Shown one piece after another: positions 18,122 through 27,224 of a stretch of 64,000 nt of DNA. The position numbers and the translations under genes were made by a program. Source of the stretch: Microvirga sp. KLBC 81 (GTDB taxonomy: Bacteria; Pseudomonadota; Alphaproteobacteria; Rhizobiales; Beijerinckiaceae); assembly GCF_003075415.1 (NCBI RefSeq), contig NZ_QDAH01000014.1, positions 33,480 through 97,479 on the forward strand. Direction: 5' to 3'. The notes beneath the pieces are model-generated. The model had not been told where the DNA came from. It made no database searches and saw nothing but the letters and a program-made list of their open reading frames with translations. The first letter of the stretch is position 1, and each line of letters opens with the position of its first letter.

Positions 18122-19877
18122 GGATGCGTACTCCAAGGCGCAGGGCCAATGTGAGGCCGACGGCGGTGAGAATGATGCTGATGAAGGCGAGGGCGGCGAT
18201 CATGTCCATCGCACCCGTCTGAAGGAGAGACACCATGAGCGACCCGATGACCTCGGTCCCGGCGCTCATGAGGTACACGCCCGTTGCGTATTCTCTGAGA
18301 AAGATGATCATGATCAGGGCCCACGCACCAGGGAGACCCGGACGCACGATCGGGATCACGACATCGCGCCAGGTCCGTCCGACGCTGGCGCCCGTGGTTC
18401 GGGCCGCCTCCTCAAGCTCTGGGCTCACCTGGAGCAGCGTTCCCTGCAGGAGACGCAAGCCATAGGAAAGACCCACGATCACATAGGCGACGAAGAGGCT
18501 CACCAGAGTTGGCCGCAGCGGTGTCAGGAATGGGATGAACAGGAAGACCCAGAAGAATGCGAGGCCGATGACGAGACCCGGCAGCGCACGCGGCAGGAGA
18601 ACGAGATAGTCGAGCACGGTGTTCGACATGCCCCTGTTGCGGTGCCCGGCCAGTCCGATCAGCAGATAGATGCCGACGGCAAGAGCACCACCGATAGCAG
18701 AGAGCAGAATCGTATTGATGATGCCGCGAACGAGGCTCGGGACTTCTGTGAGACGATGGAAGTTTGCGAGCGTGAGTTGGTCGAAGAGGTCGACTCCCTC
18801 ACCCCATGCGTTGACGAAGGCACGCAGCACGATACCCGCAATCGGCAACACGACGGACACGAACAGCCATAGGCCGATCAGGCTCAGGGCAATGATCTGG
18901 CCCTTGCGTCCGAGCTTCAGAGGAGTTACCCGTGCGCCCTTCCCGCCCAAAGCCGCATAGCGGCGGCTGTTGCGCAGAAGACGGCGCTGGAAGTACACCA
19001 ATGGCAAAGTGATCAGGATCAGCACCATGGCGACGGCGGCCATGAGCTGACAGGTCGGAACACCGAAGAGGGTTGTCAGCTTGTAGGTGTAGGTCGTCAG
19101 CACCATGATGCCATTCGGGTCTCCGAGCACGAGCGGAATACCGAACATTTCGAAGCCTAGCAGCAGGTTCAAAGCAGCCGAGAAGATGATGGCGGGCAGA
19201 ACCATCGGCAGGGTGACATCGAGCGAAACCCTCCAGATGCCTGCACCTGTGGTGCGTGCAGCCTCCTCCAGATCGGACGGAAGATTGCGCATTGCCGCCG
19301 AGATGTAGAGATAGACGTTCGGCACGTGGCTCAGGCCGGCGATGATGATGATGCCGGTGATGGAATAAAGATTCCACGGGACGAAGCCGAGGGTGTCGCG
19401 CAGCAACAGCGAGATGAAGCCTGACGGTCCGACCGAAACCGTATAGCCGAAGGCCAGCACGACCGACGAGATGAACATCGGAACGAGGACCAGGATTTCC
19501 AGAAGGCGCTTTCCCTTGATATCCGTCCGCGTCAGCAGGAAAGCCAAGCCGCCTCCAAGCGGGACCGCAACAATGACCATCCCAAACGCCAGGAGCGTCG
19601 TTGTCCATAAAGCGTCATAGAAGGATGGGTCGGTCAGAATGTACTGGTAGGACTCCAGGCTGAGGCTTGAGGAGGCGTTGAAGAACGCTCCGTTGAGAAA
19701 ACTCTGATAAACAATAAGACCAACGGGCGTCAGGATCGCCAACGCCAACAATCCGATAACAACGATCCGGTAGATGCGGGCATCGTTTCTGGGGACTGTG
19801 CGTGGCTGCACGTCAGCTGTGGTATTCGGCCAGATACCGTTCACGGCGGGGCCTGCAGTGTTGAGATCAACAGCCAT
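18114..19877 (-). CDS. Fused ABC transporter permease (two permease domains), FbpB-like
   Basis: A 587-residue protein carrying two tandem binding-protein-dependent transport permease domains, each with about six hydrophobic segments. The EAA-type loops are DLEEAARTTGAGIWRVSLDVTLPM-like (around residue 230) and LEEAARTTGASVGRTW (around residue 510). Such double-length permeases are typical of iron(III)/FbpB-class systems. It sits between the binding protein and the ATPase in one minus-strand operon. Confidence 0.9.
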   Translation of the reverse strand: MAVDLNTAGPAVNGIWPNTTADVQPRTVPRNDARIYRIVVIGLLALAILTPVGLIVYQSFLNGAFFNASSSLSLESYQYILTDPSFYDALWTTTLLAFGMVIVAVPLGGGLAFLLTRTDIKGKRLLEILVLVPMFISSVVLAFGYTVSVGPSGFISLLLRDTLGFVPWNLYSITGIIIIAGLSHVPNVYLYISAAMRNLPSDLEEAARTTGAGIWRVSLDVTLPMVLPAIIFSAALNLLLGFEMFGIPLVLGDPNGIMVLTTYTYKLTTLFGVPTCQLMAAVAMVLILITLPLVYFQRRLLRNSRRYAALGGKGARVTPLKLGRKGQIIALSLIGLWLFVSVVLPIAGIVLRAFVNAWGEGVDLFDQLTLANFHRLTEVPSLVRGIINTILLSAIGGALAVGIYLLIGLAGHRNRGMSNTVLDYLVLLPRALPGLVIGLAFFWVFLFIPFLTPLRPTLVSLFVAYVIVGLSYGLRLLQGTLLQVSPELEEAARTTGASVGRTWRDVVIPIVRPGLPGAWALIMIIFLREYATGVYLMSAGTEVIGSLMVSLLQTGAMDMIAALAFISIILTAVGLTLALRLGVRIHD

Positions 19878-19913
19878 CAGTTACCTCCGATCACACAAAA
19901 AGAGAGGAACATG

Positions 19914-19938
19914 GGCGGCTCCCAATGGGAGAGCCGCC
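19914..19938. promoter_or_regulatory. Hairpin between binding-protein and permease genes
   Basis: Arms GGCGGCTC/GAGCCGCC (8 bp) just downstream of the binding-protein stop on the minus strand. Hairpins at this position commonly raise binding-protein mRNA over permease mRNA; that role is inferred. Confidence 0.45.
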
Positions 19939-19957
19939 TGTGACGAAGCTGAACGTC

Positions 19958-21067
19958 TTATGAGCCGCTCAGAGACGCCTTCCACTCGCGGAAAAACTGC
20001 ACGCGCTTCTGCGGATTGAGATATTCCAGGAGGTGGTCGTCGAGGGCGATCGGCTTCAGGTTGCCCCCAACACGCTCTGTCAGGCTCTTCAAATTAAAGC
20101 CTTGCTCCACATCAGTGCGAACCGACGGGATTCCGCCTGCAGCAAGAGCGGTCTGACCTTCCTTGGACAGCATGAAGTCGACAAGCACCTTTGCGGCATT
20201 CGGATGAGGAGCCTTCTTCGTGATGAGCGCCACACGCGAGAAAGCAGGCGTGTAGTCCTTACCAAAGGCTACACCCAGGTTCGGGCTTTCCTTGACCCAC
20301 TGCAGACCGTAGGAGCCGATGATGTTGAAGGCGATCACGTTCTCACCGGAGACGACCGTCTCCTTCATCGAGCCAGAGCTCGAATAGGTGCGTCCACTCA
20401 CAGCACCGAAAGCCTTGGCGAGATCCCAGAAATCCTTGGTCTGGCGTGCATCGTTGGTGTGATGGAGGAAGCCGGAGCCGCTCTTTTCAGGGTCGAAGGT
20501 CGCGACCTTACCTTTGAGTTCACTCTTGTTGTCCTGCAGGAACTTGATCAGCTCGGCGCGGGTCTTCGGAACGCGGTTTTCCGGTAACGCCTTCGTGTTG
20601 TAGATGATACCGATCGGCTCGACGCTGGTTGCGTAGAGCGTGTCCTTGTATTTGCCCCAATCCGGAACATTGGAAGCCTCTGGCGACTTATAGGCTTCCG
20701 TATGACCGCCTTTCACCAGCGACACCTGGTAGTCCATGGCCGAGCTCCAAACCACATCGGCCCCGACCTGTCCGGCTGCCGCTTCAGAGATCACGCGGTT
20801 GTAAGCGCCGTTCGTGCCGAGATCGTTGTACTCGACCTTGATGCCGGGGAACTTCTTGGCGAAGGCATCGAGGAAAGGTTGAGCCTGGGCTTGATCGGTA
20901 GAGGTATAGATTGTGACGGTGCCTTCCTTTTTTGCCGCCGCGATGACGTTGGCGTAATCAGCGGGATATGCGGCGGGCACATCCTGTGCGAGCGCTGGGA
21001 TAGCCGTTACTGCAAGAATGGCCGTTGCCCAGGACAGACGTTGCATGGCCTTAGAGGCTAGCTTCAT
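19958..21067 (-). CDS. ABC transporter substrate-binding protein, iron(III)/FbpA-like class
   Basis: A 369-residue type 2 periplasmic binding protein. The signal peptide ends near IPALAQ (about residue 27); then come EGTVTIYTSTDQAQAQPFLDAF and KFPGIKVEYND, typical of the FbpA/AfuA class. True iron binders have paired tyrosines near the C-terminal third; they are not evident here, which fits an organic ligand. It is followed by the permease and ATPase. Being next to acid-sugar enzymes, the ligand may be a four-carbon sugar acid or its derivative (inference). Confidence 0.88.
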   Translation of the reverse strand: MKLASKAMQRLSWATAILAVTAIPALAQDVPAAYPADYANVIAAAKKEGTVTIYTSTDQAQAQPFLDAFAKKFPGIKVEYNDLGTNGAYNRVISEAAAGQVGADVVWSSAMDYQVSLVKGGHTEAYKSPEASNVPDWGKYKDTLYATSVEPIGIIYNTKALPENRVPKTRAELIKFLQDNKSELKGKVATFDPEKSGSGFLHHTNDARQTKDFWDLAKAFGAVSGRTYSSSGSMKETVVSGENVIAFNIIGSYGLQWVKESPNLGVAFGKDYTPAFSRVALITKKAPHPNAAKVLVDFMLSKEGQTALAAGGIPSVRTDVEQGFNLKSLTERVGGNLKPIALDDHLLEYLNPQKRVQFFREWKASLSGS

Positions 21068-21201
21068 GTTTCCACTCCCTGTGGTGATCTATGGTTGGGG
21101 CGCTTCAATGCGCCGTCTCGTTTCTTGCGCCGATGCTGGCGGGATGGCCTTGGCCATAGGTGCGACCGACTGAGTTTGGTTCGGCCGATCGCCAGAAGTC
21201 G

Positions 21202-22293
21202 TCAGGCGGTTTTCTTCGCCGCGCCTGGATTGCCGATAGCGGCGGCGACCCGCGCACCGAAATCGCGGCAGCCGATCTTGCCGCCGAGATCACGGGTGCG
21301 GGTGGCGGGATTTGCCAGCACGTCGTCAACGGCACGCTCGATTTCAGCCGCGGCAGCCTCCAGCGCGGGGATCTTCCGCTGCTCACCAAGCCACGCGAGC
21401 ATCATTGCGGCCGACAAAATCAGCGAGGTCGGGTTGGCGACGTCCTGCCCCTGGATGTCAGGTGCCGAGCCGTGCTGTGCCTGGGCACAGACCAGTCCCG
21501 TCTCCGAATTGGCGTTGATGGAACCGGCCAGACCGAGGCTGCCGGACAGTTCGCTCGCGAGGTCGGACAGGATGTCCGAGTAGAAATTGGTCGCAACGAT
21601 CACGTCATAGCGGGAAGGATCACGGACAAGATGGGCGGCCATCGCGTCGATGATGACGTCGTTGAGAGCAACTTCGGGAAACTCCTCATGGACCTTTCGC
21701 ACGCACTCCATGAACAGGCCATCGGTGATGATGAAATTGTTGGCCTTATGAACGGCCGTCACCTTCTTGTTCCGCTTCGTGGCAAGGATGAACGCTGCGC
21801 GGGCAATGCGCTCGCAGGCCTTCCGAGTGATCTTGCGGACGGACAGAGCCACATCCTCCGTCGGCATGAACTCGCCGATGCCCTTGTGCATGTTGCGGTC
21901 GGGATAGAACCCTTCCGTCGCCTCGCGCATGATGACGAGATCCATGTTCTTGCTGCCACGATCTAGAAACGGGCGCGAGCGCGCGGGCCGGACGTTGACG
22001 TAGAGGTCGAGGCCGACTCGGAATCCAGCAGAGACGTTGACACCGCCCTGATCGCAAGGCGGATAATCCATATGGGACTGGGGTCCTAAGATGATGCCGT
22101 CATAGGTCTTGGCTTTTTCGAGTGTCTCCGGGCGGAGCGTGGTCCCGTACTTCTCAAGGCTCGTGAACCCGACATCTTCGTAGTCGAAGGACAGGCCAAG
22201 GCCGTAGGCGCTGTTGGCCGCCTCGAGCACCTTCATCGTTGCTTCTGTGATCTCCGGTCCAATGCCATCGCATGGCAGCACCATAATGCGCAT
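21202..22293 (-). CDS. Isocitrate/isopropylmalate dehydrogenase-family oxidoreductase
   Basis: A 363-residue NAD(P)-dependent beta-decarboxylating-type dehydrogenase. MRIMVLPCDGIGPEIT opens the fold; REATEGFYPDRN holds the catalytic Arg and Tyr; VHKANNFIITDGLF holds the catalytic Lys; metal-binding Asp residues are in YDVIVATNFYSDILSDLAS; HGSAPDIQGQDVANP is the NAD-type adenine pocket. The family includes 3-isopropylmalate, tartrate, D-malate and homoisocitrate dehydrogenases. It is not the biosynthetic LeuB by context: it stands first in an operon with an ABC transporter and OtnK/OtnC. A tartrate/D-malate or tetronate dehydrogenase role is possible, which would replace the LtnD oxidation step (inference). 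Confidence 0.82.
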   Translation of the reverse strand: MRIMVLPCDGIGPEITEATMKVLEAANSAYGLGLSFDYEDVGFTSLEKYGTTLRPETLEKAKTYDGIILGPQSHMDYPPCDQGGVNVSAGFRVGLDLYVNVRPARSRPFLDRGSKNMDLVIMREATEGFYPDRNMHKGIGEFMPTEDVALSVRKITRKACERIARAAFILATKRNKKVTAVHKANNFIITDGLFMECVRKVHEEFPEVALNDVIIDAMAAHLVRDPSRYDVIVATNFYSDILSDLASELSGSLGLAGSINANSETGLVCAQAQHGSAPDIQGQDVANPTSLILSAAMMLAWLGEQRKIPALEAAAAEIERAVDDVLANPATRTRDLGGKIGCRDFGARVAAAIGNPGAAKKTA

Positions 22294-22341
22294 CTTGGTC
22301 TCCCTGTGTGGGCGGGTAGCCGTGCTGCCGCACCCAAATTA

Positions 22342-22353
22342 TTGGATGACCAA
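22342..22353. promoter_or_regulatory. Candidate GntR/FCD operator
   Basis: TTGG-ATGA-CCAA, a 12-bp palindrome in the 96-bp gap between the GntR gene and the operon it precedes. FCD-type GntR regulators commonly bind TTGGT-ACCAA-like sites. The palindrome is seen; binding is inferred. Confidence 0.4.
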
Positions 22354-22389
22354 AGTTGGCTTTTTACGGATAAAAAAGCAATCCGTTTT

Positions 22390-23319
22390 TCACAGCTCGA
22401 GGTATTCTTTTGTCGTATCTTGAACGACCCGATCCCCGTCCCAGCGCATCGGCGATTTCGCCACCAGGGCGCCACCGAGATGCTGACGCATCCGGTACGA
22501 AGCTTCGATGACCTCACCGCGTTCAAGAAGACTAATGATCTCAAGATGATCGCTGCATTGCCTTTGCAGCCGGTTACGGTCCACTTGAGAGCGATATTCT
22601 AGAAGCCGCCGCATTCGGTTTACACGCACGAGGGCTTGGTGGAAAAACGGATTGCCCGAGAGTTTAATCAGTTCCTCGTGAAAAACCGCACCGGCATTCA
22701 GCAACCACTCGGCCGGAAGACGTGCGATGTCGGAAGCAAGCATGCCTTCCTGGATGCGGCGCTGTTCGGCTAAAACCTTTTTGTCCAGCCGAAAAGTCGG
22801 CTCCAGCATGGCGGCTGGCTCGATCAGCATACGAAAGCGGTAGATTTGCTCGAATGCCTCAGCTGTCTTTGCGACCGGGAGGAAACGCCAGCCATAGCCC
22901 TGCTTTGGCTCAGCCCATCCCTCACGCGAGGCTCGCATGAGAATGTCGGTAACCTGGGTCTTTGTCAGATTGTATCGCTCTCGCAGGAGTTGCTCTGTAA
23001 CCTCGGACGGAATCCTGTCGCGCAACCAATCATCTGCAAGCCTCTGATACTCCGGCGACGCTTCCATAAGCGGAGTGTCGCCCGACTGTGCCGCAGGCTG
23101 CCCCGAGGCAGCGCATACGAAAAAGCCTCGGTTGGAATGCAGTTCCACAAGCCCTTGCTCGGCAAGAATTTGCAGGGCTTCCCGTACAGGTGAGCGCGAC
23201 ACGTCGAACTGATCAGCCAGTTTCTGGGTGCTGAGATGGGAACCCGGTTCGATCTGGCCAATTCGGATAAGGTTAGCGATCTCGTTCGCAATTCGGGCGG
23301 CAAGAACGTTCGATCGCAT
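22390..23319 (-). CDS. GntR-family regulator with extra winged helix and FCD domain
   Basis: A 309-residue regulator. Residues ~5-70 are a GntR winged helix (LSTQKLADQFDVSRSPVREALQILAEQGLV). Residues ~95-145 look like a second winged-helix segment (RIPSEVTEQLLRERYNLTKTQVTDILM), and the rest is an FCD ligand domain (YRFRMLIEPAAMLEP). The start giving MRSNVLAARI is chosen because AAAGGG precedes it and the helix-turn-helix begins there. It is on the same strand and just upstream of the dehydrogenase/transporter operon, which it probably controls in response to a sugar acid. A close relative with the same architecture, beheaded, lies at 28660-29571. Confidence 0.87.
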   Translation of the reverse strand: MRSNVLAARIANEIANLIRIGQIEPGSHLSTQKLADQFDVSRSPVREALQILAEQGLVELHSNRGFFVCAASGQPAAQSGDTPLMEASPEYQRLADDWLRDRIPSEVTEQLLRERYNLTKTQVTDILMRASREGWAEPKQGYGWRFLPVAKTAEAFEQIYRFRMLIEPAAMLEPTFRLDKKVLAEQRRIQEGMLASDIARLPAEWLLNAGAVFHEELIKLSGNPFFHQALVRVNRMRRLLEYRSQVDRNRLQRQCSDHLEIISLLERGEVIEASYRMRQHLGGALVAKSPMRWDGDRVVQDTTKEYLEL

Positions 23320-23600
23320 TGCTCGACCCTTTCTCGGTTTGATAGGTTTTCGGCATTGTAACGGAAGCAAAAAGCGAACTTAAGATGCCGCAACCTGAAA
23401 AAGCGGCCGCAACTTGGGTCGCGACCGAGACGTTTGGAGGAAGGCTCACACGGCAGGGTCCAAGCCCTTCTAAAGCCTAATCTGCACTTATTGGCTTTTC
23501 CGTACCTAAAAGCCACTTTATTGCATCATTAGCCTGATCGAAACGAAAAGAGCCGATCCAAGTCTCGAGGTATCTTGCCTATGTAACAGCGGGTCAATCT

Positions 23601-24674
23601 TTAGAGACGCCGCAGCAGACCAAACACAGGGACAGCTCCTAGCATTACGATGAACACCCTGACGATATGGTGGGCAGCGACAAACGCGACCTCGATGCCC
23701 AGAGAGAGCGCCACGAGGCTCATCTCCGCCAAACCGCCGGGCGAGTAGGCCAGAAGCAGCGGGACCTGGCCGTAGGACGAGACGTGGCTCACCCCTGTCG
23801 CGAACATAGCCGTGATGGCAAGCAGGATCGCAGTGGAGCCAAGCGACAGCACGAGGATGCGGATAATCTCCCGCGAGGCTGTACCGGCAAATCGACACCC
23901 GATCGTTGTGCCCAGAACGAGTTGCGCGAGATTGACGACCTCGACGGCTGGCGCGAAGCGGGTCCAACCGAGCGTGTGCACCGCGGCGCTGACCAGCATA
24001 GGACCTAGAAGCAGCCGGGCCGGAAGACGCAGGATATGCCCGAGCAGGCCTCCGGTCAGCGCGGTCCCAAGGAGCCAGATCTCATCAAGCCAGGGCGTTT
24101 CGAAAACCGACACTCCAAATTGCGGTCTTGCTCCCAAGGGAGCCCCGCTGATCAGCCGCACGAGAAAAGGCAGCGTGAGTACAACAAGGAGAACACGGGC
24201 CGAATGGACGAGTGCGATGGTGCGGGCATCGCCGCCCTTATCCTCACCGGCAATCACCATCTCCACAAGGCCGCCAAGCATCCCGGCGAAGTATGCCGTT
24301 GTCACGTCGAATCCTGCGACCCGGCGGAAATAGACGATGCAGGCAGCGCCGCTGACCAGAATGAAGCCTACCAGGCCGAGCACCGTCGGGATCCAGTTTC
24401 CCACGCTCTCGAGGATCCGCGGTGTAAAGCCAGCTCCCAGCATTACGCCGATGATCATCGTCATCGGCGGTCGCATGGCGCCTGGAGCCGCAATCGGCGC
24501 ACGCACGAGAGACGCCAGCGTACAGGCTGTCATGGAGCCGAGCATCCACGGCAAGGGTAGATTTGAGCGTGCGAAGATCCACCCTCCCAGAGTGCCGACC
24601 AGCAGGGCAGCGAAGAACCGGACATATGGAAACGACGCAGGCGTGAAGGCTCGCAGCCAACCCTTCAATGCCAT
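23601..24674 (-). CDS. AbrB-family integral membrane protein (duplicated AbrB domain)
   Basis: A 357-residue polytopic protein with about ten hydrophobic segments and internal duplication: LLVGTLGGWIFARSNLPLPWMLGSM in the first half and GGLLGHILRLPARLLLGPM in the second, the hallmark of the membrane AbrB family (often misnamed ammonia monooxygenase or transcriptional regulator). Members are proposed transporters of small organic compounds. The ATG giving MALKGW is used; 27 upstream codons have no similarity. It lies in the minus-strand acid-sugar island, upstream of the GntR gene, 281 bp away. Confidence 0.82.
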   Translation of the reverse strand: MALKGWLRAFTPASFPYVRFFAALLVGTLGGWIFARSNLPLPWMLGSMTACTLASLVRAPIAAPGAMRPPMTMIIGVMLGAGFTPRILESVGNWIPTVLGLVGFILVSGAACIVYFRRVAGFDVTTAYFAGMLGGLVEMVIAGEDKGGDARTIALVHSARVLLVVLTLPFLVRLISGAPLGARPQFGVSVFETPWLDEIWLLGTALTGGLLGHILRLPARLLLGPMLVSAAVHTLGWTRFAPAVEVVNLAQLVLGTTIGCRFAGTASREIIRILVLSLGSTAILLAITAMFATGVSHVSSYGQVPLLLAYSPGGLAEMSLVALSLGIEVAFVAAHHIVRVFIVMLGAVPVFGLLRRL

Positions 24675-24712
24675 TGGGATCTCAAGCAACTCACCTCTTT
24701 GATATTCCGGCT

Positions 24713-25993
24713 TCAATCGATGCTGTGACCCCGGCGGATCCGTCGAACCAGCCAAGTCACGCCGACCAGCGCGAACGGCACCATGAACGCGGTCGCCACA
24801 TTCGGATCGACGCGGAGGCCAGCCGCATGGGCTCCTTCGAAAAGAAGATGAGCGAGGCTCGCGACGTAGTAGGTGATCGCAGCTACCGAGAGTCCTTCGA
24901 CCGTCTGCTGCAGCCGGAGCTGGGTTCGGGCACGTTCATTCATGGCTTCCAACAGACTGCGGTTCTGCTGCTCAAGTGCCACATCGACACGCGCCCGCAG
25001 GAGCTGTGCCGCCCTTGCAAGCTTGCGCGACAGGTTGGCCTGACGCTCCTCCGTCGAGGCGCAGGTTCGCATAGCCGGGTTCAGGCGGCGCGAGAGGAAT
25101 CCGGACCAGCTTTGCATGCCTGCCACCGGCCGCTCGCCAATGGCGTTCAGACGCAGGCGAACGAGTTCGTCGTAAGCACGCGTTGCCCCAAAGCGATAGA
25201 GGCTGGCGGCGGCACCAGCCTCCAGTTCCGCCGCGAGGGCCGTGATGCGATCGAGCAAGCGGTGGTTGGCCTCGAAATCATCGCTCACCTGCATCTGCTG
25301 CAACAGGTCCGGCAGCTCCACTTCGATCCGCCGGATCATTGGAGCCAGCGCCTGAGCCTCCGGCAGCCCGAGGAGTGCGAACGTCCGATACGTCTCTATT
25401 TCGAGCACCCTCTGCACCAATGCTCCAGCCTGATCCGGCGTCAGGCTGCGATTGATGATCAGAATCCGCACCCAGCCATAGGAATCAGGCTTGAAATCCG
25501 TTGCGACAAGAGCCCTACCCTCCTCTGCTTCCGAGGCTGCGATCTGCGTCTGGCTGAAGACATCCTGCAATCCGGTCTGGATGCCGCCGTCTGGAACGAG
25601 ATGCAGATCAACGGCAACGAGAAGCCTGCCTGGCGGTGGAAGTTTCCTCACCTTACGCAGCAAGGAGTCGGTGGGTGGATAAAATGGCGCCGCAGCATGG
25701 TCGGAATTCGCCAACTCCTGGGTGCAGGTGGTAAACTCCGAGTGACTCTCCCACACCAGGGCGCCTTCCGGCGCGTCAATGCGAATGTGCTTCGAGTCGG
25801 TGGCAGGTGCCGGCAGACTGCAGCTCGCGCAAAGGTCGATGAGTGCGTCACGATGGACGGCTGCTTCCTCCGTGCTGTTCACGTAGGCGAGATGCAGAAG
25901 CCGTGTCGGGGTCTTAACAGGAGAGAACGGGCGAGCATGAACCTCCGCAAGTACGCGCGCCCGTAGCGGATGGATCTCCGAAGCCTGGATCAC
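24713..25993 (-). CDS. DUF3422 family protein
   Basis: A 426-residue protein matching the DUF3422 family: HPLRARVLAEVHARPFSPV near the N-terminus, a long soluble helical middle, and two hydrophobic segments near the C-terminus (AAITYYVASLAHLLFEG and ATAFMVPFALVGVTWLV). Family members are inner-membrane proteins of unknown function in proteobacteria. It ends 38 bp before the AbrB gene, probably in one transcript with it. Confidence 0.82.
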   Translation of the reverse strand: MIQASEIHPLRARVLAEVHARPFSPVKTPTRLLHLAYVNSTEEAAVHRDALIDLCASCSLPAPATDSKHIRIDAPEGALVWESHSEFTTCTQELANSDHAAAPFYPPTDSLLRKVRKLPPPGRLLVAVDLHLVPDGGIQTGLQDVFSQTQIAASEAEEGRALVATDFKPDSYGWVRILIINRSLTPDQAGALVQRVLEIETYRTFALLGLPEAQALAPMIRRIEVELPDLLQQMQVSDDFEANHRLLDRITALAAELEAGAAASLYRFGATRAYDELVRLRLNAIGERPVAGMQSWSGFLSRRLNPAMRTCASTEERQANLSRKLARAAQLLRARVDVALEQQNRSLLEAMNERARTQLRLQQTVEGLSVAAITYYVASLAHLLFEGAHAAGLRVDPNVATAFMVPFALVGVTWLVRRIRRGHSID

Positions 25994-26064
25994 GCAGCCC
26001 TCCTTCAGACATGATGCAACCGGAAGGCTGCATCACCATAATAAGGCCTTGAGATGGCGTTCGC

Positions 26065-26364
26065 TCAGAATCCGGTGAGCACTTCGGAGGTATGCTCAAC
26101 CACGGGCGGTGCCTCGAAGCAGTGCGAGACCAGCTTTCGCCATTCGGCAAATCCCTCCGAGTTTCGGAAGTGAACCATGTGATCCTCCACCGTTTCCCAG
26201 CCGACGATCAACCGGTAATTGCTCGGGTTTTCGATGGATCGATGCAGCTTCAAGCTCCTGCATCCCCTGGCCTTCTGGAACACGGGAGCCGCTTTGGCCA
26301 CGCCTGCCTCGAATTCGGACTCCATCCCCGCCTTAACGACGATTGCTGCCACTTCCCTGATCAC
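26065..26364 (-). CDS. Antibiotic-biosynthesis monooxygenase (ABM)-domain protein
   Basis: A 99-residue ferredoxin-like alpha+beta protein of the ABM family: REVAAIVVKAGMESEFEAGV, GCRSLKLHRSIENPSNYRLIVGWETVEDH and FRNSEGFAEWRKL are typical. Members are small dimeric monooxygenases, heme-degrading or quinol-handling proteins, or have no known activity. It lies 57 bp downstream of OtnI on the same strand. Confidence 0.82.
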   Translation of the reverse strand: MIREVAAIVVKAGMESEFEAGVAKAAPVFQKARGCRSLKLHRSIENPSNYRLIVGWETVEDHMVHFRNSEGFAEWRKLVSHCFEAPPVVEHTSEVLTGF

Positions 26365-26421
26365 GTTGAAGCCTCCTTTGAGAATTGAATTGCTGATACG
26401 AGCGTTTGCCGAGCCCCGAGT

Positions 26422-27207
26422 TCAAACAGCCACGGGGAAATGGTCCCTCCAAGAGAGGCCCGCCTCTGTGCTTGCAGCCGGTACATATTCGAGCCCAATC
26501 GATCCCTTGTAGTTTGCTGCGGCGAGTGCCTCAAACAAAGCCACAAAGTTGATTTCTCCAGAGCCCGGCTCGTGCCGACCGGGATGATCCGCAATGTGAA
26601 CGTGGGCGATGCAGCCATGGTGGTCCCTGACGAAGGCGACGGGATCAATCTCGGCATTCGCCGCATGGAACGCGTCAAACAGCATGAAAAGATTTGACGC
26701 TCCGACCTCCTTGATTGCCTGCAACGCAAGAAAGGGATTGTCCATCATGTAACCGGCAAGCGTTGCCAATCCGATGGGCTCAATCAGAACCGGTATATCG
26801 GCTGCATGGGCCATCTCGCAGGCGAAGCAGACATTTCTGACATAGGTTGGCCAGACCTCATCTCGCGTCACGCCTTTAGGCAGGACACCGGACATCACAT
26901 GGACGAAGCGGCTGCCGATCCGCTTTGCATAGGTGATGCCCATGTCGACACTCAACTGAAAATCTAACTCCCGCCCCGGAAGGCAGGCGATCCCCTTCTC
27001 TCCCCGACTCGGATTGCCAGCTGGCAGAGCGAGTTGAACGAACCTCTGGTCATTCTCACAACAAAGTCTATTCACTTCCTCCGCCGGGATAACATACGGG
27101 TTCGGGTGTTCCACCTCGGTAAAGCCCGCCTTGCGCGCTGCTGCGAAACGCTTCTCCAGGGGAATCTCTGCAAACAGATAGCCCAGGTGTGCACTGTATC
27201 GGACCAT
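26422..27207 (-). CDS. otnI: Hydroxypyruvate isomerase-family enzyme, probable 2-oxo-tetronate isomerase OtnI
   Basis: A 261-residue TIM-barrel of the xylose-isomerase-like/Hyi family. Conserved acids and histidines are in VEHPNPY, VLIEPIG, LMFDAFHAAN, HVHIADHPGRHEPGSGEINF and IGLEYVP. Hyi interconverts hydroxypyruvate and tartronate semialdehyde; OtnI interconverts 2-oxo- and 3-oxo-tetronate, feeding OtnK and OtnC. The presence of OtnK- and OtnC-like genes about 10 kb away on the same strand favours OtnI. It is 17 bp after the broken Ldh2-type dehydrogenase gene. Confidence 0.82.
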   Translation of the reverse strand: MVRYSAHLGYLFAEIPLEKRFAAARKAGFTEVEHPNPYVIPAEEVNRLCCENDQRFVQLALPAGNPSRGEKGIACLPGRELDFQLSVDMGITYAKRIGSRFVHVMSGVLPKGVTRDEVWPTYVRNVCFACEMAHAADIPVLIEPIGLATLAGYMMDNPFLALQAIKEVGASNLFMLFDAFHAANAEIDPVAFVRDHHGCIAHVHIADHPGRHEPGSGEINFVALFEALAAANYKGSIGLEYVPAASTEAGLSWRDHFPVAV

Positions 27208-27224
27208 CGAAGGAGCCCTATCCT

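Noticed and set aside
17976..18872. A 298-codon frame on the plus strand, rich in Asp, Glu, His
   Set aside because: Antisense to the fused ABC permease; such polar compositions arise opposite membrane proteins.
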